A stretch of DNA of 64,000 bases, taken from the NCBI GenBank assembly GCA_000328365.1, contig KB300344.1, positions 116,147-180,146 of the forward strand. The letters are read 5' to 3'. The notes beneath the pieces were generated by a model. The model did not search any database. It saw nothing but the letters and a program-made list of their open reading frames with translations, and was not told the DNA's origin. This DNA comes from Capitella teleta. Lineage: Eukaryota; Annelida; Polychaeta; Capitellidae. A program made the translations under genes and the position numbers. This document shows positions 1 through 12,220 of the stretch, piece after piece. Position 1 is the first letter of the stretch, and every line of letters starts with the position of its first letter.

Positions 1-108
1 TTCAAAAGAAAAACACGGCCCTGATGAAGGAAATTTAATCTAATCTCGTTAAATTAATTACTGTTAAGCTATTCTGCCCGTTAATTGGTCATCTTTATTT
101 GTGGCAAA

Positions 109-404
109 CAAATAGTTGGTACACTTGTCATATTAACCCGGACCCACGAGGTCACATTATAATATTATAATGACCTAGCATTCACCGTGCTTATAATGCA
201 CACATAACTCAACACCTTTATCGAATTCCGCGCTGGAGCAATCGGATAAACCGGTGCTGCTTTGAGGTGTACGGTCCGAGATCGGATCCCGTCACAAGTC
301 AGTTTATCAAAATTCAAAGCGCCCTTTTTAGAGCGATGGCGGGACCCTCCCCCCAATTGCATGATTAGGGGTCCGGGTTGATATGACAAGTGCTCCAAAT
401 AGTT
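109..404. mobile_element. MITE-like inverted-repeat element with 9-bp direct repeats
   Basis: Two 24-base arms, at 122-145 and 369-392, are inverted copies of each other with one mismatch. The pair is flanked by the identical 9-mer CAAATAGTT at 109-117 and 396-404, which looks like a target-site duplication. The body is about 278 bases and has no credible coding frame. A 9-bp duplication fits a Mutator-type element and an 8-bp reading (AAATAGTT) would fit hAT; the superfamily is inferred only from this length. A further AT-rich inner palindrome lies near 149-180. Confidence 0.6.
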
Positions 405-1073
405 TTAATGTTGGTCTCTTTGAATACCTCAAAGTCAATCGAATTGATTGAAAGAGGCTCCGAAATTAACAGAGGTCCTCTGCAAAGTCGAATCGCTGAA
501 TCATGATAATCATAACGTCAAAATTATATTTATGATCATAACTGCTGCTGTCAGAATGTTTACACGAACATTAGGAGCAATTTCACGAATGTTGTATCAT
601 AGAATCAGCAAAATTATAATTATATAGTGAATGTGTATCTCATTGTGTAATTTACCTGCAGTAATTTCGTGTTGGGGTTGGTTTTAACCGTGATTCGATG
701 TCCATTTGGACAGAGAACTTCCACTTTCGTCGACATGACAGAATACGGCAAATGGTAACGCAAGTGAGTTCCTTGTCGTTAATAACAATATAATTAAAGT
801 CCATTAATAATTTTAATTTCAAATCAAATGGCTTGAATAATGTTTAAATATTAATTTGATTAGGAGAATGGACGGATATTATATATATTTAATTGAAGTC
901 CTAGCGTAAATATTTTACGACATTTGTTCTTTTTTTCCCGCGCCAACATCGGAACGCGTGTTCGTCTGGCGAAATCTTCTAAAATACGGAATATGGTCAT
1001 TTTACACCGAAATTGTCAGTTATAAACATTCTGAATTTTTAATATTGATTCACATTAATAATATTTCCTTCAG
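405..1073. other. Upstream region of the coiled-coil gene
   Basis: No gene can be supported here. It is AT-rich. A splice acceptor (ttccttcag) ends at 1073, so an upstream non-coding exon of the next gene must lie in or before this stretch; a possible donor gtgagt is near 762. One copy of the dispersed motif ATCATAACG is at 509-517. Confidence 0.4.
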
Positions 1074-1076
1074 AAG

Positions 1077-4000
1077 ATGTCACAAAAGCAGGAAAATTGT
1101 GCTGAATCGAAAGTTGGGGATTCGACAAACAATTATTTCGACAACAAAGAAAGTCAGCTGAATAATGTGAAAAATGAACTCCAAGGTGATAGTCTACTCA
1201 GCATTGTTATGTACTTGTATTTAAATATGTATACCTCAAACTGATAGAGCAATGCATGATTACTAGACTATCGCCATAATTGTGACTACAAATTAAATTG
1301 TTGGCTCAAATCGTCTCAAATCAATAGTTCTGCTATAATTATGTTCATTATTTTTGTTCTCGTTTCAGATCAAAGTTTCCTCGCAGATAATTTTTTTTTA
1401 TTCCGAAGCAACGTGTTTTCAGCTTTTGAGGAACTCCAAATAAAAAGAGTATTTCAGGCTAATATCATCAGAATAACAATTCAAAATAAGTATTTGACTC
1501 TTAGGCCGTGGAACATGAAACTGAGGAACAGATTCGAACTCTGCTGCTCGCACAACAGGAGCTCAACTCAAAACTGGTAGAATACTCCGCCATTTATTCA
1601 TGTAATATAATTTTATTCATAGGAAGAAGTTAATACTCGACTGCTTCAAGATCAACAGCAGCATTATTTGACCTTGCGTGACCTCAAGGAACAACATGAC
1701 ATAAATACTAAACAGTTGGAACATGAAAAAGATAGTTTTAATTGCACATATTCACACCAGCAATCACAGTCTTATTTTTAATTAACAGACCAAGTGTCAA
1801 CATCTGAACCAGAGTTTGAACCAAGAAATTCAGTCTTTGAAAGAAGAAATAAAATCACTACAGGTTACAACAATTGATTAATTTATAATTAGATTACAGT
1901 AGTTTATTTATTTTATGCATGTATAGATGACGAAATTCAGAGCTGAAAAGCGTTTAAGAGAACAAGAGCATAAATTAAACATGCAGACCGAATCTTCAAA
2001 AAGTCTCCAGCATCAAGAACAAGAAATTCAGAAAAGTTGTCAGGAGATGAAGAATGAGTTCTCAAATTTATCAACTCTGCAGGAACGGCTCTCAATCAAC
2101 GGTAATTGTTTGCTTTTTTTAGTGCTATGCCAGTATGTATTGAATATTGTAGGAGCATTAATTTTAATCATAAGTTGTTTTTGTTGTTGTTTTTATTTTT
2201 TTACATTTACTAATTCATACACAGTTAGAAACTTGGACTACTAGGCACATATCACATTATGCAAAGGTAGCAGTCTTGAAAAGGATTCTATAATTCATTG
2301 CATATACCCTTCAGTGCAATTTTCTTTGGAATACCACAACTGATTTTAGTCTATAATAAATTCCGATTCTTATCACATGCATTTAATTGACTGAGGCCAT
2401 TAGTTTTACTGTGATATGGATTACTATTTTACTGATAAGGAAATAAATTTCAGTTGCTGAAGCGAGCAAATTGAACCAGGCGTTGAGTGGAGTGAACTGT
2501 CATCAAATTAAACAAATGTCGCTGTTGAAGGAGCGAATAAAACATCTGGAAGGAGAGCTGAGAACGGCGAGAGTGCACATCGATTCTCACCCGAATGACG
2601 TTCACAAAATCACAGATTCCCTCAAAGCGCAAATTCAACAGCTCTCAATTGAAGTTGCCAAGGCATGTGATTGGATTTCAATTGAAAATTTACTATATTC
2701 CTTTGTATTTTCAGAAAAATGAAAAAATCAAAGAGTTGGATGGCGAAGTTAAGTCAATGCAAGATGATATGAAGGTTAATTTATATAATAATATGTATTT
2801 TTAAGATTTGAATAATTATAAGTTTCTTTGCAGAAAGAAGAAGTTCTGCTTTCAGATGCGCATCAGTTGATTGAACGTCACATGGACAAAAAACAAAAAT
2901 TGATTGCTGTGAAAGAATCCTTGGAAACAGAGTGTGAATCACTGAGAAGCGAAGTTCAGCAAATGAAAATGCAATTTGAAAAAGTTCAATTGGATGCCAC
3001 TTCTCAAATTAATACTCTCACTCAACTGGTACATAATTGTTATTAATATTGGAAAAATTCATTCTTAAATTTTAACAGTGTGAAAAATTTAAATCTGAGA
3101 AGTCAGCAGAAGAAACCAGAAATGAAGATCTGAATGTGAAGAACCAAAGTTTAGAGGAAGTGAATTCCAACTGGGCTGCAAATATTGTGAAATTAACGGC
3201 CGAAATTGCATCCTTAAAAGTAAGACTGTGTATATACAGTACACAGAGGGAATGTACTTTCATGTATTTATCACAGGAGAAATATATGAAAGAATCACGT
3301 GATTGTGAAGTTCAGGTGACGACTGAGATGTGTGATGCTGAAGTGATGGTGTTGCCAGATGCATCACATGCTGAGACTCAATCACTTATGCAAATGACTG
3401 AGTCACATGAATCACAGACACAAATCATCCCTCTCATTGACTCTGCAATGCAAACTGAAGGTGTTTTTATTAGAAAGAAATTCATGTGATTCATGTTTAA
3501 ATATATGTTTATCCAGGCATTACCAGTTCATGCAACTCCCCAGAAATGGTAAGTTTTGATTTATAATATATATTTTAAGTTTATCGAAAAATGACTATCG
3601 TATATTTCTTCCTAGATTGCAGAGGAAATCACTGATTCAATCCCTGAGTCTCCGAATAATCTAAACTCGCAAACGAACGATATTCTGAGCCCGAGAAGCA
3701 GATTTGAGGCCAGTCTCTCTTGTCTCCGAACATCGCAAGGTGAAAACAAACAAATTAAATTTCACATCAAAATAAAATTCATTTCTCCAAAGAGAGGTCC
3801 ACTGAATCATCTGTGGCTGCTTCTCCAAAGAACAAAAGTCAATCCTTTCGATTTCTTAAATTTCCTTTTGAATCATCAGTGACCCCTGTAGAGGGCACTC
3901 AGATTGAAAGCTCAGACAATTTCCACAAGACTTTTCTCGCTTCTGATGGGAAACAGACTGGAGAACGTCTGACAGGTATCCTGCAAGGTCAGAGGTCATT

Positions 4001-4243
4001 TTTATAAGATCAACAATTGATAATATTTTTTAAATAATAGATCGCATTATTCATCTAATAATTGACATCATGACAATTGATTGCTCATTTATCCATCAAT
4101 GGTGAGTTAAAACTAAGAATTCATCCTCAGATTCGGATGGGCATCGGCGAACAAAGAGGACCAAGAAACAGGTGCAGTTCAATCTGAAAGAAGAAGCAGC
4201 ACATGATGGAGAAGACATTTACTCCTTCGTCAGTCAATCGTGA
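1077..4243 (+). CDS. Coiled-coil protein, family not recognised, about 15 exons
   Basis: The span includes introns. Exons read from splice signals and phase: 1077-1185, 1369-1448, 1505-1576, 1623-about 1731, 1789-1863, 1927-2101, 2454-2662, 2715-2774, 2834-3028, 3079-3219, 3277-3460, 3517-3548, 3616-3739, 3793-3987 and 4131-4243. The protein starts MSQKQENC and is rich in Glu, Gln, Lys and Leu in heptad-like order over exons 3-10, typical of a long coiled coil. The C-terminal part is Ser/Thr-rich and ends with a basic stretch (RRTKRTKKQ). The join between exons 4 and 5 is uncertain because no strong donor is visible near 1731. The intron at 2663-2714 appears to be GC-AG. I do not recognise an orthologue; golgin-, CCDC- or centrosome-type proteins are possible but unsupported. 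The upstream exon is probably non-coding. Confidence 0.75.
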
Positions 4244-4304
4244 TTTCTTTCTTTTTTTATTTTCTTTTGAATTAAAATTGTTTTTTCACTTTTCCTTGTG
4301 TCAG

Positions 4305-4543
4305 CAGATACTAAAAAATTAAACAAATACACGAGTTTAGAGCGAATTGCATGTTTGCTGAACGTACGTTATGATGCTGGGAGCACGAATTGCGATGTTG
4401 CTGATCGCACCTCATGGTTTCAGCACCTCTCTCATGGCGGTTCAGTAACGCCAATTGAGAGACTGGTGAACTTGAGGTCCGCCCTTCTCTCAGTCAATCC
4501 GTACGTGCATTGCTCCAAATGTGCTAGTTCTTATGAGTTATGA
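4305..4543 (+). CDS. Possible alternative last exon of the coiled-coil gene
   Basis: An open stretch follows the acceptor tgtgtcag at 4304 and stops at 4543. It enters in phase 1, the same phase in which exon 4131-4243 is entered, so it could replace that exon when spliced from 3987. The encoded tail (for example IERLVNLRSALLSVNP) reads like a helical protein, unlike the basic tail of the other exon. If this is right the gene has two alternative C-termini. It could instead be a chance open frame in the 3' untranslated region. Confidence 0.35.
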
Positions 4544-4815
4544 AATAGCAAAGTCATTGGCGATAACTGACTCAGTTGACGAAACCGCCGAAATCTCTGA
4601 TCTATAATATGAAAGAAGACTGAGCGTAATCATATTACTAATGATCATCTTTTTAAAAGAACCATAAATAAAGCATGAGTTCTACCATGCATGCATATTT
4701 AAATGTTATTATTCTGTTCATAGTATTCTTTTAGCTTGCCCTATAGGAAATTTAATCTCAACTTCATGTCGATATTGGATAAACTTACCAACGACAATTA
4801 GCGCATTAGTTATTA
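4544..4815. other. 3' flank of the coiled-coil gene
   Basis: AT-rich, with no coding signal. An AATAAA near 4665 (accataaataaagc) may be the polyadenylation signal of the preceding gene. Confidence 0.4.
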
Positions 4816-4950
4816 TGGCCGAATCCTAATCCTATAGCACTGAGAACCACGGTTTAGTAAAACCGCAGATGACTCACTTCAAAGGCGTGAAATTCACTGA
4901 TGTGAGTAATCGGTTCATCTGCGTCTTTTCAGTGCTATAGGATTCGGCCA
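4816..4950. mobile_element. Harbinger-like MITE, 135 bp, TTA target duplication
   Basis: The ends are inverted: the left starts TGGCCGAATCCTA and the right ends TAGGATTCGGCCA, and CCTATAGCACTGA / TCAGTGCTATAGG continues the match inwards after a short insertion on the left. The element is flanked by TTA at 4813-4815 and 4951-4953. A 3-bp TTA/TAA duplication is the mark of the PIF/Harbinger superfamily. The interior is also partly palindromic (gatgactcac ... gtgagtaatc), so a transcript would fold into a long hairpin. No coding capacity. Confidence 0.75.
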
Positions 4951-4953
4951 TTA

Positions 4954-6479
4954 GGATTCAAAGTCGGTGGGATGGGTGGTTTTTGCTTACTAATTCTACA
5001 AGTGTATCTTATCTGATCACGCGGTCATTTAAGTGAATCCGTGATGTGCATTAATGCAAACGGATATTTCTGTCACACTTGTGGTCTTCATCGCTTGCCA
5101 TTTGGGATCTTCACTTCCCGCTTTCTTCGATATGCTGCTTTGTATACACGATACGATACATTATAACATTTACCGGGTAATAATAGTGTTTCTTTGGATA
5201 ATATTGTGAATCGATCAGGCTCTCCAGTTTGACAAAAATTGATTTTTCGGGATCGATTGATATGTCCTATCTGATATTATATTGACCACAATAAATTATT
5301 CTCGATATCTATGGCGAGAATAATTCCATCATTGCACTCATTAGAGTCAATGAAACACAACCATATATATGTAATAGAGAGTCTCAGACATCAACTTCAT
5401 CAATTGAGTGCTTGCAGCGAATTGGTCAGAAGGTGCACACCTTATGAAGCAGAAATTGTGTGAAAATTGACCGGCTATTTTAGATGTATTCACATGCATA
5501 TACAATTGTACATGTACACGTATAATGGACTAAATATAGAGGCAGCAAGCACGATCAGGGCGACAAATGCCTCTGAAATGGACTTACGATGCCGGCGGGC
5601 AATGTGCATCTCTCAAAATAAACATAGCCGGGTTGAGAATGTTGCGTTTTTGGTGCTTTCAAATTGAAATGACGTTTGAACACTTCCCTGTGAGTGAGTA
5701 GTGACCCTCGTGTTACGACCTTATACGGACGTATAATTAAGGCGAGTCACGCTCCCAGTATGACGCAATGACGTGGTTGTGTAACATGACGGTATGGACC
5801 ACGAATGCGACGCTTCATACGTAAGTGACGGATATATGTGTGATAAATATATTAATGCAAAGATTGAATAAGGGAATCATTTGTGATTATGCAATATAAT
5901 ATGATGATGTCTACATTTACGTCACTTTACCACAAATGTGCATGCGAATATACATGCTCAGCAATAGCCAAGGTCAAAGGACGTGCTCATTGACCGGAGT
6001 CAACGTGATTACTTATTCGCCTGAGGAAATGAGGCCAGCCTTGTTCGGAGAACTGATATCAAATTCCGCGCGCGCGATGCATTCAGCATTGTGCAATAAC
6101 TACGTGATAACAACCGAGCGTCCAATTGCGCTATATCAAATTGATCCCTGGATCGATGAATCATGAGATCAACACCGTTCGCAGACATGACCCATGACCA
6201 AAGGATTTGTTTTGCATATGATGCCTATATATAATGCTTATGTTAATTCTACGATTTAACCTGAGCCGTTAAACTGTGCCGTTGAGGATAAATTATAATT
6301 TACGATTGTCAAAATGAATAGAACCTATAAACAATAATTCTGCGGACGCCAATGGTTTCATCGACTAATAATTAATGGTTTATTGGACTTTCCATGTTTT
6401 GTCCGCTTTGAGCTGTAAAAGATGATATGAAATGAAGAATAGAAGCAATGGAATGAGGCAACGGAACTGACCCCACAAG
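4954..6479. other. Intergenic, no gene seen
   Basis: Mixed AT-rich sequence with short chance open frames only. I see no splice-linked exons, RNA gene or clear repeat. Confidence 0.5.
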
Positions 6480-8690
6480 GATATACACTCTGTCGCCAAG
6501 ATCGATGTCATGGGAGGACTGGTGGAGGAGTCGGTATGCTGTTGAAGAGCACTCTTACTCACAACGTAGTGCAGAGGAAACCTTGTCGGTCATTCGAACA
6601 TCTGGAAGTGACACTCAGTCCTGTCTGGTAACCGACAAATTCGCCTCGTGGTCATCTACAGACCCCCTCCCTCACCATCAAACCAGCTCACGTGGACCAT
6701 TTTCAAGATGAATTTGGAGACTTTTCATCACAATACAATTCAACCAGTGGGCTTTTAATAATTGCTGGGGACTTCAATGTTCATCTAAATAAACAAGATC
6801 ACAATGAAACTCGTGACTTCTACAACCTGAATGAAGCTGTGAATCTCCATCATCTTGTGAATGAACCAACACACCATCGCGGCAATACCCTCGACCAATT
6901 AAGTGATCATCAGAGAACAAGATCTGCCCATTAACGAGATATCGACCTTTGTCTCACCTCCAGGTGTCCTGTCTGACCACTCGTTGATTACGATCAATCT
7001 TCCAACTGAAAGACCACAGAGGTCAGGAAACAAATACAGTATCGCTCATGGGGGCGTCTCGACAAAGACATTTTTAAGAACAAGATGGCTGCCCAGGCGC
7101 GCAGCATCTGTCAATCTGATCTGCATGTACACAAAGAGGTGTCTACGAAAATCGAAAGAGGAACACTATCAGCAGGAGATTGGAGAATGCGGTACAGATC
7201 AGAAGAAGCTCTTCAAAGTGCTGAACGGTCTCATGCATCGTGATTCGCCCCGACCACTTCCCACTGATGACAGTGACAATGCCCTAGTGGAGCGCTTCAC
7301 CGACTTCTTCACAGATAAAATTCGAAAGATCCGAACTGACTTGCTGGCTGCATGACCGTTCTGACAGTACTCCCTGTCCACCCGATGCGAATCATTTCCC
7401 GTCTGCACCTCACTTTACTCTTCTGAATCGTTTCAGTCCTGTGTCTGTGGAAGAAGTGGCGAGGATCCTCAAAGCATCTCCTTTCAAGACCACCCCTCCC
7501 CCTAGACGCAATGCCGAAAGTGGCGAGGATCCTCAAGGCATCTCCTTTCAAGACCACTCCTCCCCCTAGACGCAATGCCCACTTGCCTCCTGAAGGAATG
7601 TGCATGCAGAGATGTCGGTGCCAATCATAACGAGCATTATCAATGCATCGTTCACTTCTTCGTCAGTGCCTGTTGCATTAAAGACTGCTATCATAACGCC
7701 GATCCCGAAGAAGCCGTCTCTAGATCAACAGTGTATCAACAACTATACAGACCTGTCTCGAATCTTAACCTTATTGGAAAATTGCTGGAGAAGGTGGTTG
7801 CCAGTCGTTTGAATGACTACCTGAATCGTCATCATCTTCTTGAGGAGTATCAGTCAGCTTAATGAAAACATCACAGCACAGAGACAGCCCTCTGACGAGT
7901 TTTCAACGACATTTTGACGGGCCTGGACCAGCGCAAGATGGTGCTTCTTGTTCTTTTAGACTTGTCTGCCGCATTCGACACCATTCAGCACGATGTCCTT
8001 CTCAAGCGATGCGAAAGCACCTACGGAATTACGGGTGCAGCCCTCCAATGGCTGATGTCATACCTGCAGGACAGGACCCAACAAGTGATGATTAATACAG
8101 ACCGTTCCTCCCCCAAAGCTCTCGAGTGCGGAGTGCCACAAGGCTCCGTCCTTGGGCCCCTGCTCTTCATCCTGTTTACTGGTCCCCTGGGCTCTCCACT
8201 CCATGAAAAGGGCATTCAGTACCATCTCTACCCCGACGATACCCAGATGTATGTCACAACTCATCAGAACCACCTCACCGAGGATGTTGCCGCCATGGAG
8301 AGCGCTGTTGACGCTCTTGAGGCATGGATGAATGCCAATGTGCTGAAGCTCAACGCGTCAAAAACGGAAGTGCTCCTGTTGCGAGGTCACCATGACGCAG
8401 ACTTAGTCCAAAACGTATTTCTTCGAATGAATGGAGCCACCATTGAACCTATACCCACCGTGCCAGAAACATCGGAGTCGTCTTTGATGATACACTCTCA
8501 ATGGTACCCCACATCACATCAACGGCGTCGAATGTCAATTTTCACCTTCGAAATATAGCACGAGTACATAGCACAGTTCGCAGGACATACCAGCATGCAA
8601 CTAAAGCTCTTTCTATATATGTTTGCCTGCTTCCCATTGACGACCCACCCACTCATATAACGAGGCGAAGACATGACAAGACATTTGAAA
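6480..8690 (+). mobile_element. CR1-like non-LTR retrotransposon (LINE), decayed, 5'-truncated
   Basis: Pieces of one LINE protein in changing frames. The endonuclease domain is seen as YRPP near 6660, AGDFNVHLN near 6765 and LSDHSLITI near 6970. The reverse transcriptase follows: LLDLSAAFDTIQHDVLL near 7950, GVPQGSVLGPLLFILFT near 8130, then YPDD where active enzymes have YADD (near 8230), and LNASKTEVLLL near 8350. A final NFHLRNIARV near 8540 is typical of CR1-group C-termini. Several frameshifts and stops and an internal 64-bp duplication show that it is dead. The clade (CR1/L2/Rex group) is assigned from motif style only. Confidence 0.8.
7454..7581 (+). repeat. Tandem duplication, two copies of 64 bp
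   Basis: Inside the LINE, the unit beginning aagtggcgaggatcctcaa is followed at once by a second copy with about three differences. Both copies end cctagacgcaatgcc. As 64 is not a multiple of three, the duplication shifts the LINE frame. Confidence 0.85.
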
Positions 8691-9689
8691 CAACATTAAT
8701 TAGTTGGTAGATTTCGTAACCCGTTGATACAGGGCCCCTTCATTTTGTAAACAGTTTTCCCTCATCCCAGGATAGAATCCTGATTTAGTAAGAAGTTGAT
8801 AATAAGTATTGGTCCATTGTGTCCACGGGGCTTGATTACTGGGTGTTACACAATATTGAGTACATAGACTCATCCCCTCATTCTTAGCGCCCTACGTCCG
8901 TTATTTAGGAGTGTGGGCGCCTGATGAGGAGGCTGTGAAATGTTCTCCTATTGCACAAGCTTGAAATCCGTACTCCTCTCCACAAAGACTTCCCCGGGAT
9001 CAAGCGGCTGGAGTGAAATATAATTTTGGAATCAGCCTGGCTTGTAATTAATTAATTGTCCAGATATAACAAAAGGCATTGAAAACTAATGACTTTTCAC
9101 ATTTACATAACTGGGATTAATTAGCATGATTAACAATTTAAATCCCCAAAAGATGGGTTAAATTCTACTTGTATAATGCATAAACCAATCGAGGAGCATG
9201 CAATTCACGGCGCTATGTGGAGTGCCAAAATTCAACCCGAGTAATTCTTATCATCATAATTTTGAGATGACAACTGATATTATATAACATTATGACTAGT
9301 AAATTAGTAACACGAAGGGATCGACTGCTGGTGTAATTTGCGTCATAGCACAATTTCAAAAATTGAGAATTTAACCATTCAAATTGTTCATTATGTATTA
9401 TAGGGAAACAGAAACCATTCAGAATGGGTGTAGGCCTATTTAGCACGTGTACATGTACATTCACAAAATGTTGCATAATAATTTTAGTTTAAACTAATTA
9501 ATTATGCTCTTGAAGACAGTAAATTTCAAAGGAAGGAAGTAGGCCTAAAACGTAACACCGGGTTAATTTTCGCTAATTCATGTATGCCTACAGCGATGAA
9601 GTTTAGTTTCAATTAATTATCGAACACTGTTACTACATGTATAGCAACAGGTGCCTGCACGCAAACCTGAATAGCGGGGCAAAATTTCA
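8691..9689. other. Intergenic, no gene seen
   Basis: Sequence between two LINE copies. AT-rich, with short chance frames only. The first part may be LINE 3' untranslated sequence. Confidence 0.45.
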
Positions 9690-10985
9690 ACCGACAGCAT
9701 GTACTGGTAGCAAGTCTTCTTCTATGTGCTTTGCTTGCTTATGAGCGTTGGCGATCATGGCTCGATACCGCACTCTGCCTCCCACAATATGCATGCAGTG
9801 TATTGATGGGCTCTTCTCTTAACCAGCGACACAAACAATCAGTGATCTTCTCACGCTGCCTCCCTCTATGCTTCTCTTTCCTTGGATCTTTCCTGTTGTA
9901 ACCAGGTGTTCTAGGTTCTTCCTCCTCATCACATGCCCAAAGAATGTTACTTGGCTCTTTCTAATGCTTCGACATAGATTCCTCTCTTCCCCCGCTCTTC
10001 TTAAAACTTCAACATTTGTTATTCTGCCCATGTATGAGATCCGCATCATTTCCCTATAGCACCACATCTCTGCTGCGTCAATAATACTCGCTATGCTGTT
10101 ATTCAGCGTCCAAGCCTCACTGCCGTACTTCATTATTGGAATGACATAGCAGTTCAGTTCTCTCTTCCTGGTGGTCATGGAAATTCGAGGGTTGGTCAGT
10201 ATTTTGGACAGATCTGCAAATGCACTCTTCGATTGTACAATTCGTATTCTTACTTCCTGTAGATTGTGGAATCAAGATATTTCAACTTCTCAACCAGAAC
10301 CATGCAGTGTGCATGGAGTCCTCCAGCTTCAAATTGCATGTTGGTGTGTCCGCCTTTTTTTGGAGATGACCATGGTGACAGTTTTCTTGGTGTTGAGTCC
10401 AAGCCTGACGTTTTTGCTTTCTCTATCAACAATGTCCAATAGGTGTTGTAAGTCGGCTTCTGAACTTGCTATCAGCACAGAATCGTCGGCATATCTGAGG
10501 TTATTGGTATTGATGCCCTCTAGTCCCTTGAGCTCTCGCATTATATATTCGCTGTATAGCGAAAACAAGTCCGGCGACAGAACACAACCTTGACTAACTC
10601 CTCTTCGTATTTTAACAGGTGAGCCCAATTCATTTTCATGTCTCACGCCCGCTGTCTGTTGCCATTAGAGCCTACAGGGTTTTTTTATTATCCTAAAATC
10701 TTTTCCATCAATGTTCAAATTCTGTAATATTCTTATCAAAGTTCGTGGTTGATCGTATCAAACGCTTTAGGGTAATCGATAAAACAAAGGTAAAGATCAT
10801 TCTGCATTTCAGTTGCTCTTTCTGACAACATCCTCAAGATATAGATCGCATTCCTTGTCGCTTTGCCATCCACAAAGCCGCATTGTTCTTCCACCACCTC
10901 TTGCTTGATTATATTTCTATTCCGCATCATGATGATACGTAGCAGTATTTTGGTTAAATGGCTCATGAGGCTAATAGTGCAATGC
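9690..10985 (-). mobile_element. RTE-like non-LTR retrotransposon fragment (LINE), 5'-truncated
   Basis: Read on the minus strand, reverse transcriptase blocks come in order: ISLMSHLTKILLRIIM near 10980, EQCGFVDGKATRNAIY near 10880, LYLCFIDYPKAFDTINHEL near 10770, RRGVSQGCVLSPDLFSLYSE near 10580, LRYADDSVLIASS near 10490 and LNTKKTVTMVI near 10380. The C-terminal block (MKYGSEAWTLNNS near 10120, FFGHVMRR near 9950) is typical of the RTE/craniofacial-development-protein-like LINEs. There are several frame changes. The copy begins inside the RT domain, so the endonuclease is missing. The 3' end near 9690-9770 is approximate. Confidence 0.8.
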
Positions 10986-11282
10986 TGACCACTAGCAAGT
11001 AGCCAGTCACAATTTGCAAGCATATCAACAGTCGGCACTTGCGTCAGACATAGAGCAAATAGCACGATGAGAAATCGTGCTCTATTTTCGTTGCATGTAT
11101 TATATTCGTTCAATATCATCAAATCATTTCTGCGTAGCACTGAACATAGAGAGCACTTCGCATTCACCCGAACGACGGTGCAGCATGCCGGAGAAATCAC
11201 GTGATTAGCGAGTGGCGCGAACCGAGAGGAAGTCGTCAGATTACAGCTGAGCGAATGACGCACGCGGTTTTGAAATGGCTCG

Positions 11283-11492
11283 ATGACGCACATGGAAGAA
11301 GGGAACGAGGAGAAGAGGGCGCAGAAAGAGAGGAGGAGGGCGTTGGATGCTTTGATTGAGCCCTGCATTGATCGCTCAAATGTGGGAGGCTACATACCCG
11401 ATAATCTGATGAGCGCGTCCGTCAAACATTTGCACGATTACATCGAAGGGTATGAAGAGGCCTCTTCAGGTCTCACGCATGCTTCTGTTTAG
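11283..11492 (+). CDS. Possible small single-exon gene, 69 residues, unknown
   Basis: An open frame with codon use like real exons here (GC-rich third positions in an AT-rich setting). It begins MTHMEEGNEEKRAQKERRR, a charged helix, then reads RSNVGGYIPDNLM and YIEGYEEASSG. Upstream is a short GC-rich stretch with an ATCACGTGAT palindrome near 11197. Downstream are two TGACGTCA sites (11710, 11741) and an AATAAA at about 11759. I do not recognise the protein. It could be the last exon of a longer gene, a retrocopy fragment, or chance. Confidence 0.35.
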   Translation: MTHMEEGNEEKRAQKERRRALDALIEPCIDRSNVGGYIPDNLMSASVKHLHDYIEGYEEASSGLTHASV

Positions 11493-11878
11493 TCCATGTA
11501 CCCTCAGTCGTCAATATAACTGATCAGTGGTGATAAATTTACGACGCCTGAGGTGAGTTTTATTGTATCATCTCTCAAGAGCCCTCGCCAATCGATAATC
11601 GTACTTGGGCTTTTCTTCTTTTTTTTTTCGGATCGAAATGATTTAGGTTCTGATTGCATTCACGTTGTTCAACGTCTTGTTGTTGACGTAACCCTAATCG
11701 ATCAAGTCTTGACGTCATTGAAGACTTATTGAAAGCCGAATGACGTCATCTCTTGCGAAATAAAAATGATTTTCTCTAAAGCAAATTCGGTGTAATCTGA
11801 ATCTCGTAATCATACAACCAATTCATGTCATAAATTTGTAGGAAATTTTTATTGTGTAAAAAGTTCCTATACTACTCG

Positions 11879-11906
11879 TTTTTTTTTTTTTTTTTTTTTT
11901 TTTTTT
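11879..11906. repeat. Poly-T run
   Basis: About 28 consecutive T. It could be a retroposon tail on the minus strand or simple sequence. Confidence 0.9.
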
Positions 11907-12200
11907 CAATTGATATAACACATGAAATATCTCTATAGAAAGATCGCTTTATTGGCATAATTTTTTGCAGCATTTTCTCTAAACATTCAAGGAGATCAAT
12001 AACAGATTTCAAGTTCACAGGAGTTCGATTTTTTTTTTCAAGAATCATCAGAAATAGAATTTGTTGAATCACAAGAAGGGGAAAAAAATAATAATGAAGA
12101 AAATAAAGAGATCACTTCTCAAAATAATATACTTTTTGCTAATAAAACTATTTCTGTCAAAACCTTCACAATATTTACATAGACTTTAAAAGAGATAGTG

Positions 12201-12220
12201 AGAGAGAGAGAGAGAGAGAG
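12201..12220. repeat. (AG)10 microsatellite
   Basis: Ten AG units in a row. Confidence 0.9.
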
